Shown in pieces: positions 36,242 through 45,755 of a stretch of 64,000 nt of DNA. Each line of letters opens with the position of its first letter. Within the stretch, counting starts at the first letter, position 1. Under the pieces are notes generated by a model, which saw nothing but the letters and a program-made list of their open reading frames with translations, searched no databases and was not told the DNA's origin. The position numbers were made by a program, and so were the translations under genes. Source of the DNA: Ch128b sp964527925 (GTDB taxonomy: Bacteria; Bacteroidota; Ignavibacteria; Ch128b); contig CAZGQO010000001.1 in assembly GCA_964527925.1 (NCBI GenBank), positions 310,001 through 374,000 of the forward strand, given 5' to 3'.

Positions 36242-37617
36242 AAACTATTTACCAATTCTTTGAAAGTTCTTCCTCTGTGTTCATAATCTTTAAACATATC
36301 AAAACTTTTACATGCTGGTGAAAACATTACAATATCACCTTTGCAGGCTATATCGTAAGATTTTTTAACTACTTCTTCTAATGATTCACAAACTATCACT
36401 TCAACAACCTTATCGAAGAAGTTTTTAATTTTTTCTTTTGTTTCACCAAATGCAAGGATCACTCTTGCTTTTTCCTTCACGAGTTCTAAAATTTCTGTGT
36501 AGTCATTTCCTTCGCCTTCTTCTCGACCACCCAAAATTAGAATCAAAGGAGAATCATAGCTTTTCAATGCGTAATAAGTGGATCTTACATTTGTAGCTTT
36601 TGAATCATTGATAAATAAAACTCCATTCAACTCACGAACTATCTCAAGTCGATGTTCAACTCCTTTGAAAGTCTCAACTCCCTCTCTAATTTTATCAAGT
36701 GAACATCCAACAAATCTTGCTGCAAGAGCGGAAGCCATTGAATTATAATAATTGTGAATTCCTTTCAGAATCATCTCTCTTGTATTAATAAATGGAAAAA
36801 ATTCTGATTGATTGCTTCCATTCTTGATACTATTCCTCAAATAAATTATGTCGTCTTTGTAGAACGCATCAGCATTATCAAAACCAATTATTGAGAAAGT
36901 TTCTTTTTTAGATTTTAGAGATGGGATGTTATTAGTAATTGAAGAATCATCAAGATTATAAATAAAGAGATCTTCCTTCTGTAAATTTTTTGTGATTCTG
37001 AACTTTGATTCGATATATTTTTGAAAGCTGTTCTCATATCGATATAAATGATCGGGAGTAATATTAAGTATAATTGCAACATCTGGATGAAAACTATCAA
37101 TCAAATCAAGTTGATAGCTGCTGACTTCAAGAACCGAAATTGAATCATCCGAAGTTTTATCAGCAAAACCCGAGAAGGCATCACCAATATTTCCACCGAT
37201 AAGAGTCTTAAAACCTGCATTTTTCAAAATGTAATGAGTTAATGCAGTTGTTGTTGTTTTACCATTTGTTCCAGTAATTGCAATCATTTTTCCTTTATTA
37301 AACCAGCTTGCAAATTCGATTTCCGAATAAACTGGAATTCTCTTGCTAAATGCATTCTGTAAAACTTCAGATTTAATGGGAACGCCAGGACTCGTTACAA
37401 TAAAATCACAATCATAAACTTTCGATGAATGAGCACCTAATTCAATTTCAACGCCAAGACTCTTTAATTCATCTAGTTTATTTTTTCCGATTTCTTTTTT
37501 TCCATTATCGCTGATAAAAACTTTTGCACCTTTTTTAGCAGCAAGAATAGCTGCAGGAATTCCACTTCTTTCTGCACCAAGAACAGTTATTCTTTTATTT
37601 TTGAGTTCTGTAATCAT
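36238..37617 (-). CDS. murD: UDP-N-acetylmuramoylalanine--D-glutamate ligase
   Basis: This 459-residue Mur ligase has an N-terminal Rossmann-like domain (VLGAERSGIPAAI), the ATP loop ITGTNGKTTTTALT, and NDSKATN followed by a C-terminal domain with ILGGREEG. The NDSKATN segment is typical of MurD. It adds D-Glu to UDP-MurNAc-L-Ala. It overlaps ftsW by four bases and mraY by one. Confidence 0.95.
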   Translation of the reverse strand: MITELKNKRITVLGAERSGIPAAILAAKKGAKVFISDNGKKEIGKNKLDELKSLGVEIELGAHSSKVYDCDFIVTSPGVPIKSEVLQNAFSKRIPVYSEIEFASWFNKGKMIAITGTNGKTTTTALTHYILKNAGFKTLIGGNIGDAFSGFADKTSDDSISVLEVSSYQLDLIDSFHPDVAIILNITPDHLYRYENSFQKYIESKFRITKNLQKEDLFIYNLDDSSITNNIPSLKSKKETFSIIGFDNADAFYKDDIIYLRNSIKNGSNQSEFFPFINTREMILKGIHNYYNSMASALAARFVGCSLDKIREGVETFKGVEHRLEIVRELNGVLFINDSKATNVRSTYYALKSYDSPLILILGGREEGEGNDYTEILELVKEKARVILAFGETKEKIKNFFDKVVEVIVCESLEEVVKKSYDIACKGDIVMFSPACKSFDMFKDYEHRGRTFKELVNSL

Positions 37618-38726
37618 TATCTAATCTTAAATGTTGTTAGACTTACAATTGCCAGGATTATTGCGATGATGTAAAAACGAGTTACAATTTTTGGTTCTGG
37701 CCAGCCCATCAATTCAAAATGATGATGCAACGGAGCCATCTTAAAAACTCGTTTCCCTTCACCATATTTTCTTTTTGTGTATTTGAAGTATCCTCTTTGA
37801 ATTATTACTGAAATAGTTTCAGCGAAGAAAATTCCACCAAGGATCGGCAAAAGCAATTCTTTTTTTACAAGAACAGCAAGAGTCCCAAGTGCACCGCCAA
37901 GAGCAAGCGAGCCTGTATCGCCCATAAAAACCTGAGCTGGGTAGGCATTAAACCACAAAAATCCAAGCGTTGCACCAGCAATCGCAGCACAGAAAATTGT
38001 TAATTCACCTGCACCAGCCAAATAAATGATATTCAAATAATCACTATAAACCACATTTCCAGTAACATAGCTAAAAATTGCAAGCGTCAGCATCGAAATT
38101 GCAACAGTTCCTGATGCTAAGCCATCAAGTCCATCGGTTAGATTAACAGCGTTTGCAGTTCCCATAATTATAAAGATTATAAATGGAATGTACAGACTGC
38201 CGAAATCGAAATTTAAATTCTTAAAGAATGGTAAAGTTGTTTCTGTCCTGACTAATTCAAACTCTGGTGCATAATAGACAGAAAGTCCAACTATTAAACC
38301 AATAATGAACTGAAGAATTAGTTTATATCTTTCGATTAAACCTTTTCTGTATTTCTTTACAACTTTCAAATAATCATCAAGCAAACCGACTGCAAAGAGC
38401 CACAAAGTTGAGGCAAGAATTATCCAGATGAATGTACTCATTATATCAGCCCAGAGAATCACAGGTATTACCATTGAAAGCACAATAATAATTCCACCCA
38501 TTGTAGGAGTACCTTCTTTGCTCCAGTGAGTTTTTGGAGCTTCAACTTTTTTAGATTCACCAATCTGATTTTTCTTTAACCAGGCGATGATTTTCGGACC
38601 GAAATAAAAAGCAATAATCAAAGAAGTGACAGCAGCAGCTGCTGAACGTGTAGTGATGTATCTGAAAGCTCCAAGACCCGGGATATCATAATTTCGTTTT
38701 AAGAATTCAAATAAATAGTAAAGCAT
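37617..38726 (-). CDS. mraY: Phospho-N-acetylmuramoyl-pentapeptide transferase
   Basis: This 369-residue polytopic enzyme has the MraY motifs KEGTPTMGG, DDYLKVVKK, NAVNLTDGLDGLASG, FMGDTGSLALGG and the HHHFE sequence near the C-terminus. It transfers phospho-MurNAc-pentapeptide to undecaprenyl phosphate, making lipid I, and so competes with the WcaJ-type enzyme of this window for the same carrier lipid. It starts two bases after murF. Confidence 0.96.
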   Translation of the reverse strand: MLYYLFEFLKRNYDIPGLGAFRYITTRSAAAAVTSLIIAFYFGPKIIAWLKKNQIGESKKVEAPKTHWSKEGTPTMGGIIIVLSMVIPVILWADIMSTFIWIILASTLWLFAVGLLDDYLKVVKKYRKGLIERYKLILQFIIGLIVGLSVYYAPEFELVRTETTLPFFKNLNFDFGSLYIPFIIFIIMGTANAVNLTDGLDGLASGTVAISMLTLAIFSYVTGNVVYSDYLNIIYLAGAGELTIFCAAIAGATLGFLWFNAYPAQVFMGDTGSLALGGALGTLAVLVKKELLLPILGGIFFAETISVIIQRGYFKYTKRKYGEGKRVFKMAPLHHHFELMGWPEPKIVTRFYIIAIILAIVSLTTFKIR

Positions 38727-38728
38727 GT

Positions 38729-40099
38729 TTATCCTTTTACTAATTCTATTATTTCTTCCATCTTCATTTTTCTTGAACCTTTAAGAAGAATTAAAAGGCG
38801 ACTGTAATTCATCTTTAATAATTCTTCTGTAATCTTTGATTTTGAATCAAAATGCTGAGCATTGAGTTTTAATTTATTTGCTTCATCAAAAGTGTATCTC
38901 GTTAGTTCACCAAATAAATAAATATTCTGAATACCTGATTCTTTCAAGTAATGAGCAAGATCACGATGAAATTTTTCTGAGTGTTCACCAAGCTCAAGCA
39001 TATCACCAAGTATTGCAATTTTATTTTCAAATCCATTCATCTGTGAAAGAGTAGTGATGGCAAATCTCATAGAATCTGGATTTGCATTGTACGCATCATT
39101 AATAAATGTGAATTTATTTATCGTTATGACCTGCATCCTCTTATCATAAGCTTGAAAAGATTCTAACGCATTTTTAATTTGTTTAAGGCTTATCCCGAAC
39201 TTTATTCCAACTGATGCAGCTGCTAAAGCATTCTGTGCTGAATGAATGCCATAGGTTGGAAGATCTATTACAACTGATTTATTTTTATAAGTAATTTTCA
39301 AGACTGGCTGAGCTAATGAATTCAGTGAAAGGATCTTTCCTCTAACATCAGATCTTGAATTGAAACCAAAGGATAATTTTCTTTTAATATTTTTTGCTTG
39401 ATCTTTGATGAGTGTATCGTCTGGATTAACAAAGACAAATCCATTTTTCTTTTTTAGATATCTAAACAATTCGGCTTTTTCTTTAGCTATACCTTCACGA
39501 CTTCCAAAGAATTCGATATGTGCTGTTCCAATCATAGTTATCAATCCAAAATCAGGATCAGCTATTTCACAAAGCGACCTCATTTCACCGAAGTGATTTA
39601 TTCCCATTTCAAGTACAGCTATCCTATGATTCTTTTTAAGTCTGAATAAATTGAGTGGAAGTCCAATATTATTGTTTAGATTTCCTTCCGTTTTCAACAC
39701 ATTGTATTTTGATTCTAAAACTTTTGCAATCATTTCTTTCGTAGTAGTTTTACCATTTGAACCTGTTAGGCCAATGACTTTTACATCAAACTTATTTCGA
39801 TAAATTCTTGCTAACTGACCAAGTGCTTGAATGGTATCATCAACCAGAATCATTGGATAATTTTTGTCAAAGAATCTTTGCATTTGCTTTTTTTGAATTA
39901 CAAATGCAGATGCACCTTTCGAGATTACATCGTCAACAAAATCATGTCCATCAAAATTTTCTCCTTTGATAGCGAAGTATAGTTCACCTTGATTAATTTT
40001 TCTTGAATCAATTGATACACCAGTTATCCTACCAATTAAGTTGGAGTTAACTATCTCTACATTTGTAATTTGTCTTATGTCTCTAAGTGTAATATTCAT
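38729..40099 (-). CDS. murF: UDP-MurNAc-tripeptide--D-alanyl-D-alanine ligase
   Basis: This 456-residue Mur ligase has the ATP loop GLTGSNGKTTTKEMI, where the TTTKEM ending is characteristic of MurF, then LEMGINHFGEM and NDAYNANPDSM. It adds D-Ala-D-Ala to the stem peptide. The start overlaps murE by four bases. A ddl gene, often part of dcw clusters, is not present here. Confidence 0.95.
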   Translation of the reverse strand: MNITLRDIRQITNVEIVNSNLIGRITGVSIDSRKINQGELYFAIKGENFDGHDFVDDVISKGASAFVIQKKQMQRFFDKNYPMILVDDTIQALGQLARIYRNKFDVKVIGLTGSNGKTTTKEMIAKVLESKYNVLKTEGNLNNNIGLPLNLFRLKKNHRIAVLEMGINHFGEMRSLCEIADPDFGLITMIGTAHIEFFGSREGIAKEKAELFRYLKKKNGFVFVNPDDTLIKDQAKNIKRKLSFGFNSRSDVRGKILSLNSLAQPVLKITYKNKSVVIDLPTYGIHSAQNALAAASVGIKFGISLKQIKNALESFQAYDKRMQVITINKFTFINDAYNANPDSMRFAITTLSQMNGFENKIAILGDMLELGEHSEKFHRDLAHYLKESGIQNIYLFGELTRYTFDEANKLKLNAQHFDSKSKITEELLKMNYSRLLILLKGSRKMKMEEIIELVKG

Positions 40100-41607
40100 T
40101 TCCCAAATCTCTCTTCAAGAATTTTTTTTGCAACTTCACGATCATCAAAAGGGATTCTCTTGTTTTTCACAATTTGATAAGGCTCGTGTCCTTTTCCGGT
40201 AATCAACACAACATCACCGTCATTTGCGAGTGAAATTGCTTTTCGAATTGCATCTTCTCTATCCTCAATTACATAAAATTCTTTGTTTCTATTCATTCCA
40301 CTCAAAATATCATTGTTTATTTGGAATAGCTCTTCATTTCTTGGATTGTCTGCAGTTATAATTGCAACATCACTCAATTCTTCAACAACCTTTCCCATTT
40401 TTGGTCTTTTTGTTCTATCTCTATTTCCACCTGCACCAAAAACTGTAATTATTTTATTGGAAGAATTATTTCTGCGAAGTATTTCTCGAATTGTGTTTAA
40501 TACATTTTGAAGTGCATCATGAGTATGTGCATAATCTACGATTACTTTTACCGGGTAATTTCCAATAACTTCAAATCTTCCCGGAACTTTTATTAAGTTT
40601 TTTATTGATTCTCTAATAGAATTTATATCAACCCCCAGCTCAATGCAGGTTGCAATTGCAGCTGCTAAATTATAGACATTAAAAGTACCGGTAACATTTG
40701 CTGTGAACTCTTCTATCTTTTCTCTAATCTTCATTTGAAACTTTATTTCATCAAAAGAAATCTGATAATTTATAATTTGAAAATCACTTTCTGGACTCAT
40801 TCCATAAAATTTCACTTTTGATTTCGTATCAACAACAATGCTCTTACCATATTCATTATCAATGTTTACAATCGCGATTGAATACTTGCCAAGTGAGTCA
40901 AACAATTTTTTCTTAGCGGCAAAGTAATTATCCATTGTAAGATGAAAATCCAGATGGTCTTGTGTAAGATTCGTAAATACACCGGCTTTGAAATTTACAC
41001 CATAAACTCTATCAAGCTGAAGTGAGTGAGAAGAAACTTCAGTCACGCAATATTCACAACCTTTTTCAATCATTAAACTTAATAATTGATTGAATTCCAG
41101 AGATTCTGGGGTTGTTTTTTCTGAAGGTAAAATATCATCACCAATGTAATTATTAACTGTTCCAATCAAACCTGTTTTATAACCAGCAGATTCAAGAATC
41201 GATTTTATAAAATATGTAGTTGAAGTTTTTCCATTAGTTCCTGTAATGCCAATTACTTTTATTTTGTCAGAAGGATTTTTAAAGAAATTTTTGGATAATA
41301 AAGCTAGTGCTTTACGAGAATCCTTCACTAAAATTTTTGTCACATTTTGATGAATTAAATAATCATTCGAAACCTTAGAATCATCTTCAAGAACAATTGC
41401 AGTTGAACCTTTTGCAATTGCTTCCATAATAAAATTGTGTCCGTCAAAATTAAATCCTTTAATTGCAACAAAAATTGAATTCTTCACAACTTTTCGCGAA
41501 TCATAAGCGATAGAAACAATATCTTTTCGCTCAACCTCTCCAGCTAATTGAACAATTGAAAGATTAGAAATTAAATTTTCTAACTTCACTATATATCTCT
41601 TTGACAT
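40096..41607 (-). CDS. murE: UDP-MurNAc-L-Ala-D-Glu--meso-diaminopimelate ligase
   Basis: This 503-residue Mur ligase has the ATP loop ITGTNGKTSTTYFI, the TTPESLE region, VDYAHTHDAL, and TADNPRNEE. The DNPR motif is the known mark of meso-diaminopimelate specificity, so the wall is predicted to be of the Gram-negative A1-gamma type. The start overlaps the 3' end of ftsI by 19 bases. Confidence 0.95.
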   Translation of the reverse strand: MSKRYIVKLENLISNLSIVQLAGEVERKDIVSIAYDSRKVVKNSIFVAIKGFNFDGHNFIMEAIAKGSTAIVLEDDSKVSNDYLIHQNVTKILVKDSRKALALLSKNFFKNPSDKIKVIGITGTNGKTSTTYFIKSILESAGYKTGLIGTVNNYIGDDILPSEKTTPESLEFNQLLSLMIEKGCEYCVTEVSSHSLQLDRVYGVNFKAGVFTNLTQDHLDFHLTMDNYFAAKKKLFDSLGKYSIAIVNIDNEYGKSIVVDTKSKVKFYGMSPESDFQIINYQISFDEIKFQMKIREKIEEFTANVTGTFNVYNLAAAIATCIELGVDINSIRESIKNLIKVPGRFEVIGNYPVKVIVDYAHTHDALQNVLNTIREILRRNNSSNKIITVFGAGGNRDRTKRPKMGKVVEELSDVAIITADNPRNEELFQINNDILSGMNRNKEFYVIEDREDAIRKAISLANDGDVVLITGKGHEPYQIVKNKRIPFDDREVAKKILEERFGK

Positions 41608-43694
41608 TTAATTTTTAATTCTTGACTCGAATTAATGTATTGCCCAGGTGCAATACTCTGATCAACAACATAACCTGTTCCATCCACGCTAAACTTGATT
41701 CCACGAGATTTTAATTTGGTAGTCGCCTCTCTTAAAGATAAACCTACAAGATTTGGAACAACATTTTTTGAACCATTATTTTGATTTTCGTAGTCTTCGA
41801 AAAATAGAACAACTTTGTTGTTAAAAGGATCGAATATCTGCTTTTGAACAATATCCCCTTTGCCTCGAATTTCAATCCTTATATTAAAACTTTTTGCAGT
41901 ATGAATTGCAGAAACTTTTGATTTTCCAGTTAAATCTGGTAGAGATTTGTTATTATCTTTTGAATCGTTACCAGTAAATTTTATATCTTCAATAGCCTTA
42001 ACTTGATTTAATTCATTCTGCCTCTCTGCCCAGATTCTATCCCCAATTTTTTTGAATAATGGTGCAGCAACCTCAGCAGCGTAATATCCGTTTTTGGGTG
42101 AATCCAGTTTGACAAAAATCAAATATTCAGGATTCTCGACCGGGAAAAATCCAACGAAGGATGAGATATAGTCTTTATCAGAATAGCCAACACCTTGAAT
42201 AAATTTTTTTGCTGTTCCGGTTTTTCCTCCACAACTGACATTCTCTAATTTTGCTTTTTCCCCAGTGCCTTCAGTGATTACTGATTGCATAATTTCTTTC
42301 ATCAATCTGCTTGTGGATTCAGAAATAACTTTCCGTACCACTGTTGGCTTATTTTCAAGAACAACATTGTTATTATTATCAAAGACTTTCTTCACAACAA
42401 AAGGCTTCATCAAATTCCCGCCGTTAATTATTGAAGCATACATTGTAATTAATTGCAAAGGCGTAACTGAAATCGAATATCCATGAGCTACCCACAACAT
42501 AGCAAGATCATTTTTAACGGGCTTTCTCACTATTCCTCGTACTTCTCCTGGAAGATCAATTCCAGTATAACTTCCAAAACCAAAATTGTAGATGCTTTTA
42601 TAAAAATTTTCTTCTCCAATTAACCGCGAAATTTTCGCCATTACTATGTTGCTTGAATAAACAAATGATTCCTTTGGAGTCAAAAAGGTATATTTATGGT
42701 CATCTCGAATCACCTTACCATTTGAAACTTTATAGATTCCATTTTCCGCATTCATGACGGAATTAATATTAACTTTATTCAATTCGATAGCTGTTGCAAG
42801 TGTAACAGCCTTAAAAGTCGAACCTGGATCATAAACCTCAGCAATTGATCTGTTTTTTCTCTCTTGATCTGAATATTCAGAATAACGGGCGGGATTAAAT
42901 GTTGGAATATTTGCAAGTGCTAAAATTTCTCCAGTGTTTGGATTCATAACAATTCCAACAGCACTCTTTGCTTGCCATTGTTCTACAGCTTTTACCAACT
43001 CTTCTTCAACAATCGATTGAATTCCAAAATCTATTGTAAGTTGAACATTATATCCATCAACTGCATCATTACCCTTATTTTGTATTCTTCCTCTTTTTCG
43101 TCCTGTTGCATCCTTTCTGTAGTAGATTAATCCTTCTTTGCCTCTTAAATAATTATCATAGTATTTTTCAACTCCATCCAGACCCACTGCTGAATCAAAC
43201 TTTACATATCCAATCAAATGTGCTTCAAGTCCTTCTTTCGTATAAATTCTTGTTTGATATTCTTCAAATCCAAAACAACCCAATTTCGCCCGTTGCAATT
43301 TTTCGTTTAATTTATAATAAACTTCACTTGAAAGATCTTGTTGAAGATAGACAATTTTATTATCACTAGTGTTTACTTTCTTAAGGTATTCTTCACTCGA
43401 AGTATTCAAAAGCTTTGCAAGAGAGTCAAGTATTTTAGCATAATCAATCTTATCAACCATTGACTTATCAAAATATAACTTATATGATTTGACAGTTGAA
43501 GCAAGGAGAATATTGTTTCTATCGTATATCTCTCCCCTTAATGGTTTTTTGATTTCAGCTTTTTGAGTTAACTGTATTGATTTTTCAAGATAAAAGTTGT
43601 GATTTTTAAACTGTAAATAAATCAGTCTTGATACTAAAACACCAAAGGCAAATAAAAATAGAATTACAAAAAGTAGAAATCTTCTCGTTATCAA
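41589..43694 (-). CDS. ftsI: Septal peptidoglycan transpeptidase FtsI (PBP3) with C-terminal PASTA domains
   Basis: This 701-residue class B penicillin-binding protein has an N-terminal membrane anchor (about 5-27), a dimerisation domain with RGEIYDRN near 53, and a transpeptidase domain with S292-T-F-K295, S347-S-N349 and K491-T-G-T. After about residue 575 come two PASTA-like modules (SLPDLTGKSKVSAIH, and VVPNLVGLSLREATTKL to the end). PASTA domains on FtsI are common in Firmicutes, Chlorobi and Bacteroidota but absent from E. coli. It crosslinks septal wall with FtsW. It overlaps ftsL by four bases. Confidence 0.94.
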   Translation of the reverse strand: MITRRFLLFVILFLFAFGVLVSRLIYLQFKNHNFYLEKSIQLTQKAEIKKPLRGEIYDRNNILLASTVKSYKLYFDKSMVDKIDYAKILDSLAKLLNTSSEEYLKKVNTSDNKIVYLQQDLSSEVYYKLNEKLQRAKLGCFGFEEYQTRIYTKEGLEAHLIGYVKFDSAVGLDGVEKYYDNYLRGKEGLIYYRKDATGRKRGRIQNKGNDAVDGYNVQLTIDFGIQSIVEEELVKAVEQWQAKSAVGIVMNPNTGEILALANIPTFNPARYSEYSDQERKNRSIAEVYDPGSTFKAVTLATAIELNKVNINSVMNAENGIYKVSNGKVIRDDHKYTFLTPKESFVYSSNIVMAKISRLIGEENFYKSIYNFGFGSYTGIDLPGEVRGIVRKPVKNDLAMLWVAHGYSISVTPLQLITMYASIINGGNLMKPFVVKKVFDNNNNVVLENKPTVVRKVISESTSRLMKEIMQSVITEGTGEKAKLENVSCGGKTGTAKKFIQGVGYSDKDYISSFVGFFPVENPEYLIFVKLDSPKNGYYAAEVAAPLFKKIGDRIWAERQNELNQVKAIEDIKFTGNDSKDNNKSLPDLTGKSKVSAIHTAKSFNIRIEIRGKGDIVQKQIFDPFNNKVVLFFEDYENQNNGSKNVVPNLVGLSLREATTKLKSRGIKFSVDGTGYVVDQSIAPGQYINSSQELKIKCQRDI

Positions 43695-43990
43695 TTTCCC
43701 TCCAGTTGACTCAATTTTTCTCGTGGAATTTTGAGTAAAATTGGTGCTTCAACAGGATTAATCATACCTAACTGAGTGATTGCAATTTTTTCAATTCTAT
43801 CTTTTGCAATTAAAGACTCATATTCAGATCTAAGCTTTTTATTAGCATTAATTAAAATTTGAATCTCTTCAGTCCTTTGATCGATTTTCTTAATTAAATC
43901 TCTGACTATTACTGTGTTAGCAACAAAAAGTGTAATTAAAACAATAAAAATAACTATCAATGATATAGTAAATCCTGGATTCTTTATCAT
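43691..43990 (-). CDS. ftsL: FtsL-like septum protein
   Basis: This is a 99-residue bitopic protein with one membrane helix (about 8-30) followed by a coiled coil (KIDQRTEEIQILINANKKL) and the short segment RIEKIAITQLGM, where FtsL and DivIC proteins have a conserved helix end. Families of this type diverge fast, so the identity rests on architecture and on the position between rsmH and ftsI, overlapping both by four bases. Confidence 0.85.
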   Translation of the reverse strand: MIKNPGFTISLIVIFIVLITLFVANTVIVRDLIKKIDQRTEEIQILINANKKLRSEYESLIAKDRIEKIAITQLGMINPVEAPILLKIPREKLSQLEGN

Positions 43991-44916
43991 AATACTTCCA
44001 CTGATCTTAATTTTGCACTTCTAGAACGTGGATTATTTTTGATTTCCGTTTCATCCGTTCTGATAACTTTTTTTGTTAATTTTTTCAGCCGTAATTTTTT
44101 GCCGCAGATACATCGACCAAGTTCCGGTGGACAATTACACTCCTGAGAATTTTTATTAAAAAATTCTTTTACAATTCTATCCTCTAATGAATGATAAGAG
44201 ATAATTACTATTCTGCCGCCAGATTTAATTAACTCAATTGCATCTTCAAGAAAAGTTTTCAAGTTTACTAACTCATCATTTACATATATCCTGAAAGCTT
44301 GAAAAACTCTGGAGAGTGTATCATTTAATTTATGTCTTGGCGTAACTCTTGAAATGATTTCTACAATTTCTCTCGTAGTTCGAACAGGATTTTTCTTAAC
44401 TGATTTTTCCAATTCTCTCGCAATCTTGTGTGCAAATTTTTCTTCACCATAAGTTGAAATGATTTTGTAAAGTTCTCTTGCTTCGGAATTGTCGATTATT
44501 TCATAAGCAGGAACACCAGTGCTTTTATCAAATCTCAAATCAAAATCTCCTTCAAACCGATATGAAAATCCTTCATCAGGGGTATCGATTTGATAGGAAG
44601 AAATTCCCAGGTCAAGAACTGACCCATCGATTTTTTGAAAACCAAGTGAGGTTAAAATATCTTTTATGTTCTTAAAATTTTCTTTCACAATTATAATCCT
44701 GTTTTCATCAGCAAATTTTTTTTTGCAATAATTTATTGCTGCATCACTTAAATCAGTTGAAATCAGTTTCCCTGATGGACTTAATTTTTTCAGGATTGCT
44801 TCAGAATAACCACCACCACCGAGTGTTCCGTCAAAATAAATTCCATCAGGATTTGTAAGTAAATATTCAATCGCAGTTTCTAAAAGAACAGGCTTGTGAA
44901 ACTCACTTATTTCCAT
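43987..44916 (-). CDS. rsmH: 16S rRNA (cytosine1402-N4)-methyltransferase
   Basis: This 309-residue SAM-dependent methyltransferase has HKPVLLETAIEYL at the start, the SAM loop FDGTLGGGGYSEAIL, LDLGISSYQID, GFSYRFEGDFDLRFD, FQAFRIYVNDEL and SYHSLEDRIVKEFF, all RsmH/MraW hallmarks. It modifies C1402 in the ribosomal P site. It overlaps mraZ by 14 bases. Confidence 0.96.
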   Translation of the reverse strand: MEISEFHKPVLLETAIEYLLTNPDGIYFDGTLGGGGYSEAILKKLSPSGKLISTDLSDAAINYCKKKFADENRIIIVKENFKNIKDILTSLGFQKIDGSVLDLGISSYQIDTPDEGFSYRFEGDFDLRFDKSTGVPAYEIIDNSEARELYKIISTYGEEKFAHKIARELEKSVKKNPVRTTREIVEIISRVTPRHKLNDTLSRVFQAFRIYVNDELVNLKTFLEDAIELIKSGGRIVIISYHSLEDRIVKEFFNKNSQECNCPPELGRCICGKKLRLKKLTKKVIRTDETEIKNNPRSRSAKLRSVEVL

Positions 44917-45379
44917 TCATCACCGTTGCTAATAAACTTCCAAAATCACCAGGATGTTGATTTGCCGATTCCTCAAGATATTTTTCAAACTCTTGCGGAT
45001 TCCATAATTCGATATAATCACCAACACCAACTACAAGGCATTCACCATCAATATTAACTTTTTTCAAAAGTTCTGATGGAAGTTTGATTCTGTATTGTCC
45101 ATCCATTTCTTCATCATAGATGTTCGAGAAAAATCTTCTTCGCACATAAGCATTAACGGGATCAAAAGAATTTGCTTTGTTTATTGTTTCAAGAATGTTT
45201 TGAAAAATTTTGTAAGGATAAAGTTTGATGCACTTATCATCTTTATCAGATAAAATTATAAATCTTTTATCTGTATCGAGTGAGATTTCTCTTCTCAGTT
45301 TAGCTGGAATGCTGATTCGATTTTTAGCATCTACCATGTACTTGAAGCTTCCTGAGAATCCTTTTGATCTTTCCATCAC
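44903..45379 (-). CDS. mraZ: Transcriptional regulator MraZ
   Basis: This 158-residue protein contains two AbrB/SpoVT-like MraZ half-domains (VDAKNRISIPAKLR near 16-29, and MDGQYRIKLPSELLKK near 90-105). MraZ forms a ring that binds repeated TGGG-type sites and represses the dcw operon. The start is either GTG at 45379 or the following ATG at 45376; a GGAG sits 7 or 10 bases upstream. Candidate binding sites lie at 45457-45481. It is the first gene of the operon. Confidence 0.94.
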   Translation of the reverse strand: MMERSKGFSGSFKYMVDAKNRISIPAKLRREISLDTDKRFIILSDKDDKCIKLYPYKIFQNILETINKANSFDPVNAYVRRRFFSNIYDEEMDGQYRIKLPSELLKKVNIDGECLVVGVGDYIELWNPQEFEKYLEESANQHPGDFGSLLATVMNGNK

Positions 45380-45456
45380 TTTCGAACTCCGAAAGTCTCA
45401 AAAATTGAATATTTGCAGGTTCCCTTAAACATATCTTCTAACTCCGTGGAAGAATT

Positions 45457-45481
45457 TGGGCATTTGACCCACAATCCTCCA
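45457..45481 (-). promoter_or_regulatory. Candidate MraZ operator repeats
   Basis: On the minus strand TGGAG (45481-45477), five bases, then TGGGT (45471-45467), then five bases and GCCCA (45461-45457). MraZ is known to bind TGGGN repeats with five-base spacers, so the first two units fit spacing and core with one mismatch. They begin about five bases past the predicted transcription start. TGGG and CCCA also form an inverted repeat. Confidence 0.5.
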
Positions 45482-45492
45482 CTTTTTAGGCA

Positions 45493-45521
45493 AAGCTAAA
45501 CCTTTTTATGGGATTTGTCAA
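45493..45521 (-). promoter_or_regulatory. Promoter of the dcw operon
   Basis: On the minus strand TTGACA (45521-45516), exactly 17 bases, then TAGCTT (45498-45493). The -35 is consensus and the -10 is weak, which suits a regulated promoter. It would give a leader of about 105 bases before mraZ. Confidence 0.6.
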
Positions 45522-45657
45522 GAGTTTATCAAACATTTTTTCAGATTTTTAATTTTTGTTAAGAAACGCCAAGGGAAAGCAATTGTAAGGTATGAATCAA
45601 TGAAGTTGATAGCTTAATACTTCAGCACTCGAAGGTAAGTAACTATCCGATTCTCAG

Positions 45658-45681
45658 ATCAATCTAAATTTGAAGATTGAT
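45658..45681. other. Hairpin in the gap between mraZ and the TonB receptor gene
   Basis: ATCAATCT (45658-45665) and AGATTGAT (45674-45681) form an 8-base stem with an 8-base loop. The gap 45380-45755 otherwise holds the mraZ promoter and no gene. The TonB receptor gene ends at 45756 and reads towards this hairpin, so it may act as its terminator, although no T tract follows on that strand. Confidence 0.4.
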
Positions 45682-45755
45682 TTATTTCAGGTTAGAAACT
45701 AAAATCTTTGTTAAAATTTTTAAGTGAAATGAAAAAATCATCCTTAAAAAAATTT

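Noticed and set aside
45541..45755. Possible small RNA or tRNA in the gap beside the TonB receptor gene
   Set aside because: No cloverleaf, no CCA end and no promoter pointing into it; only one short hairpin is present.
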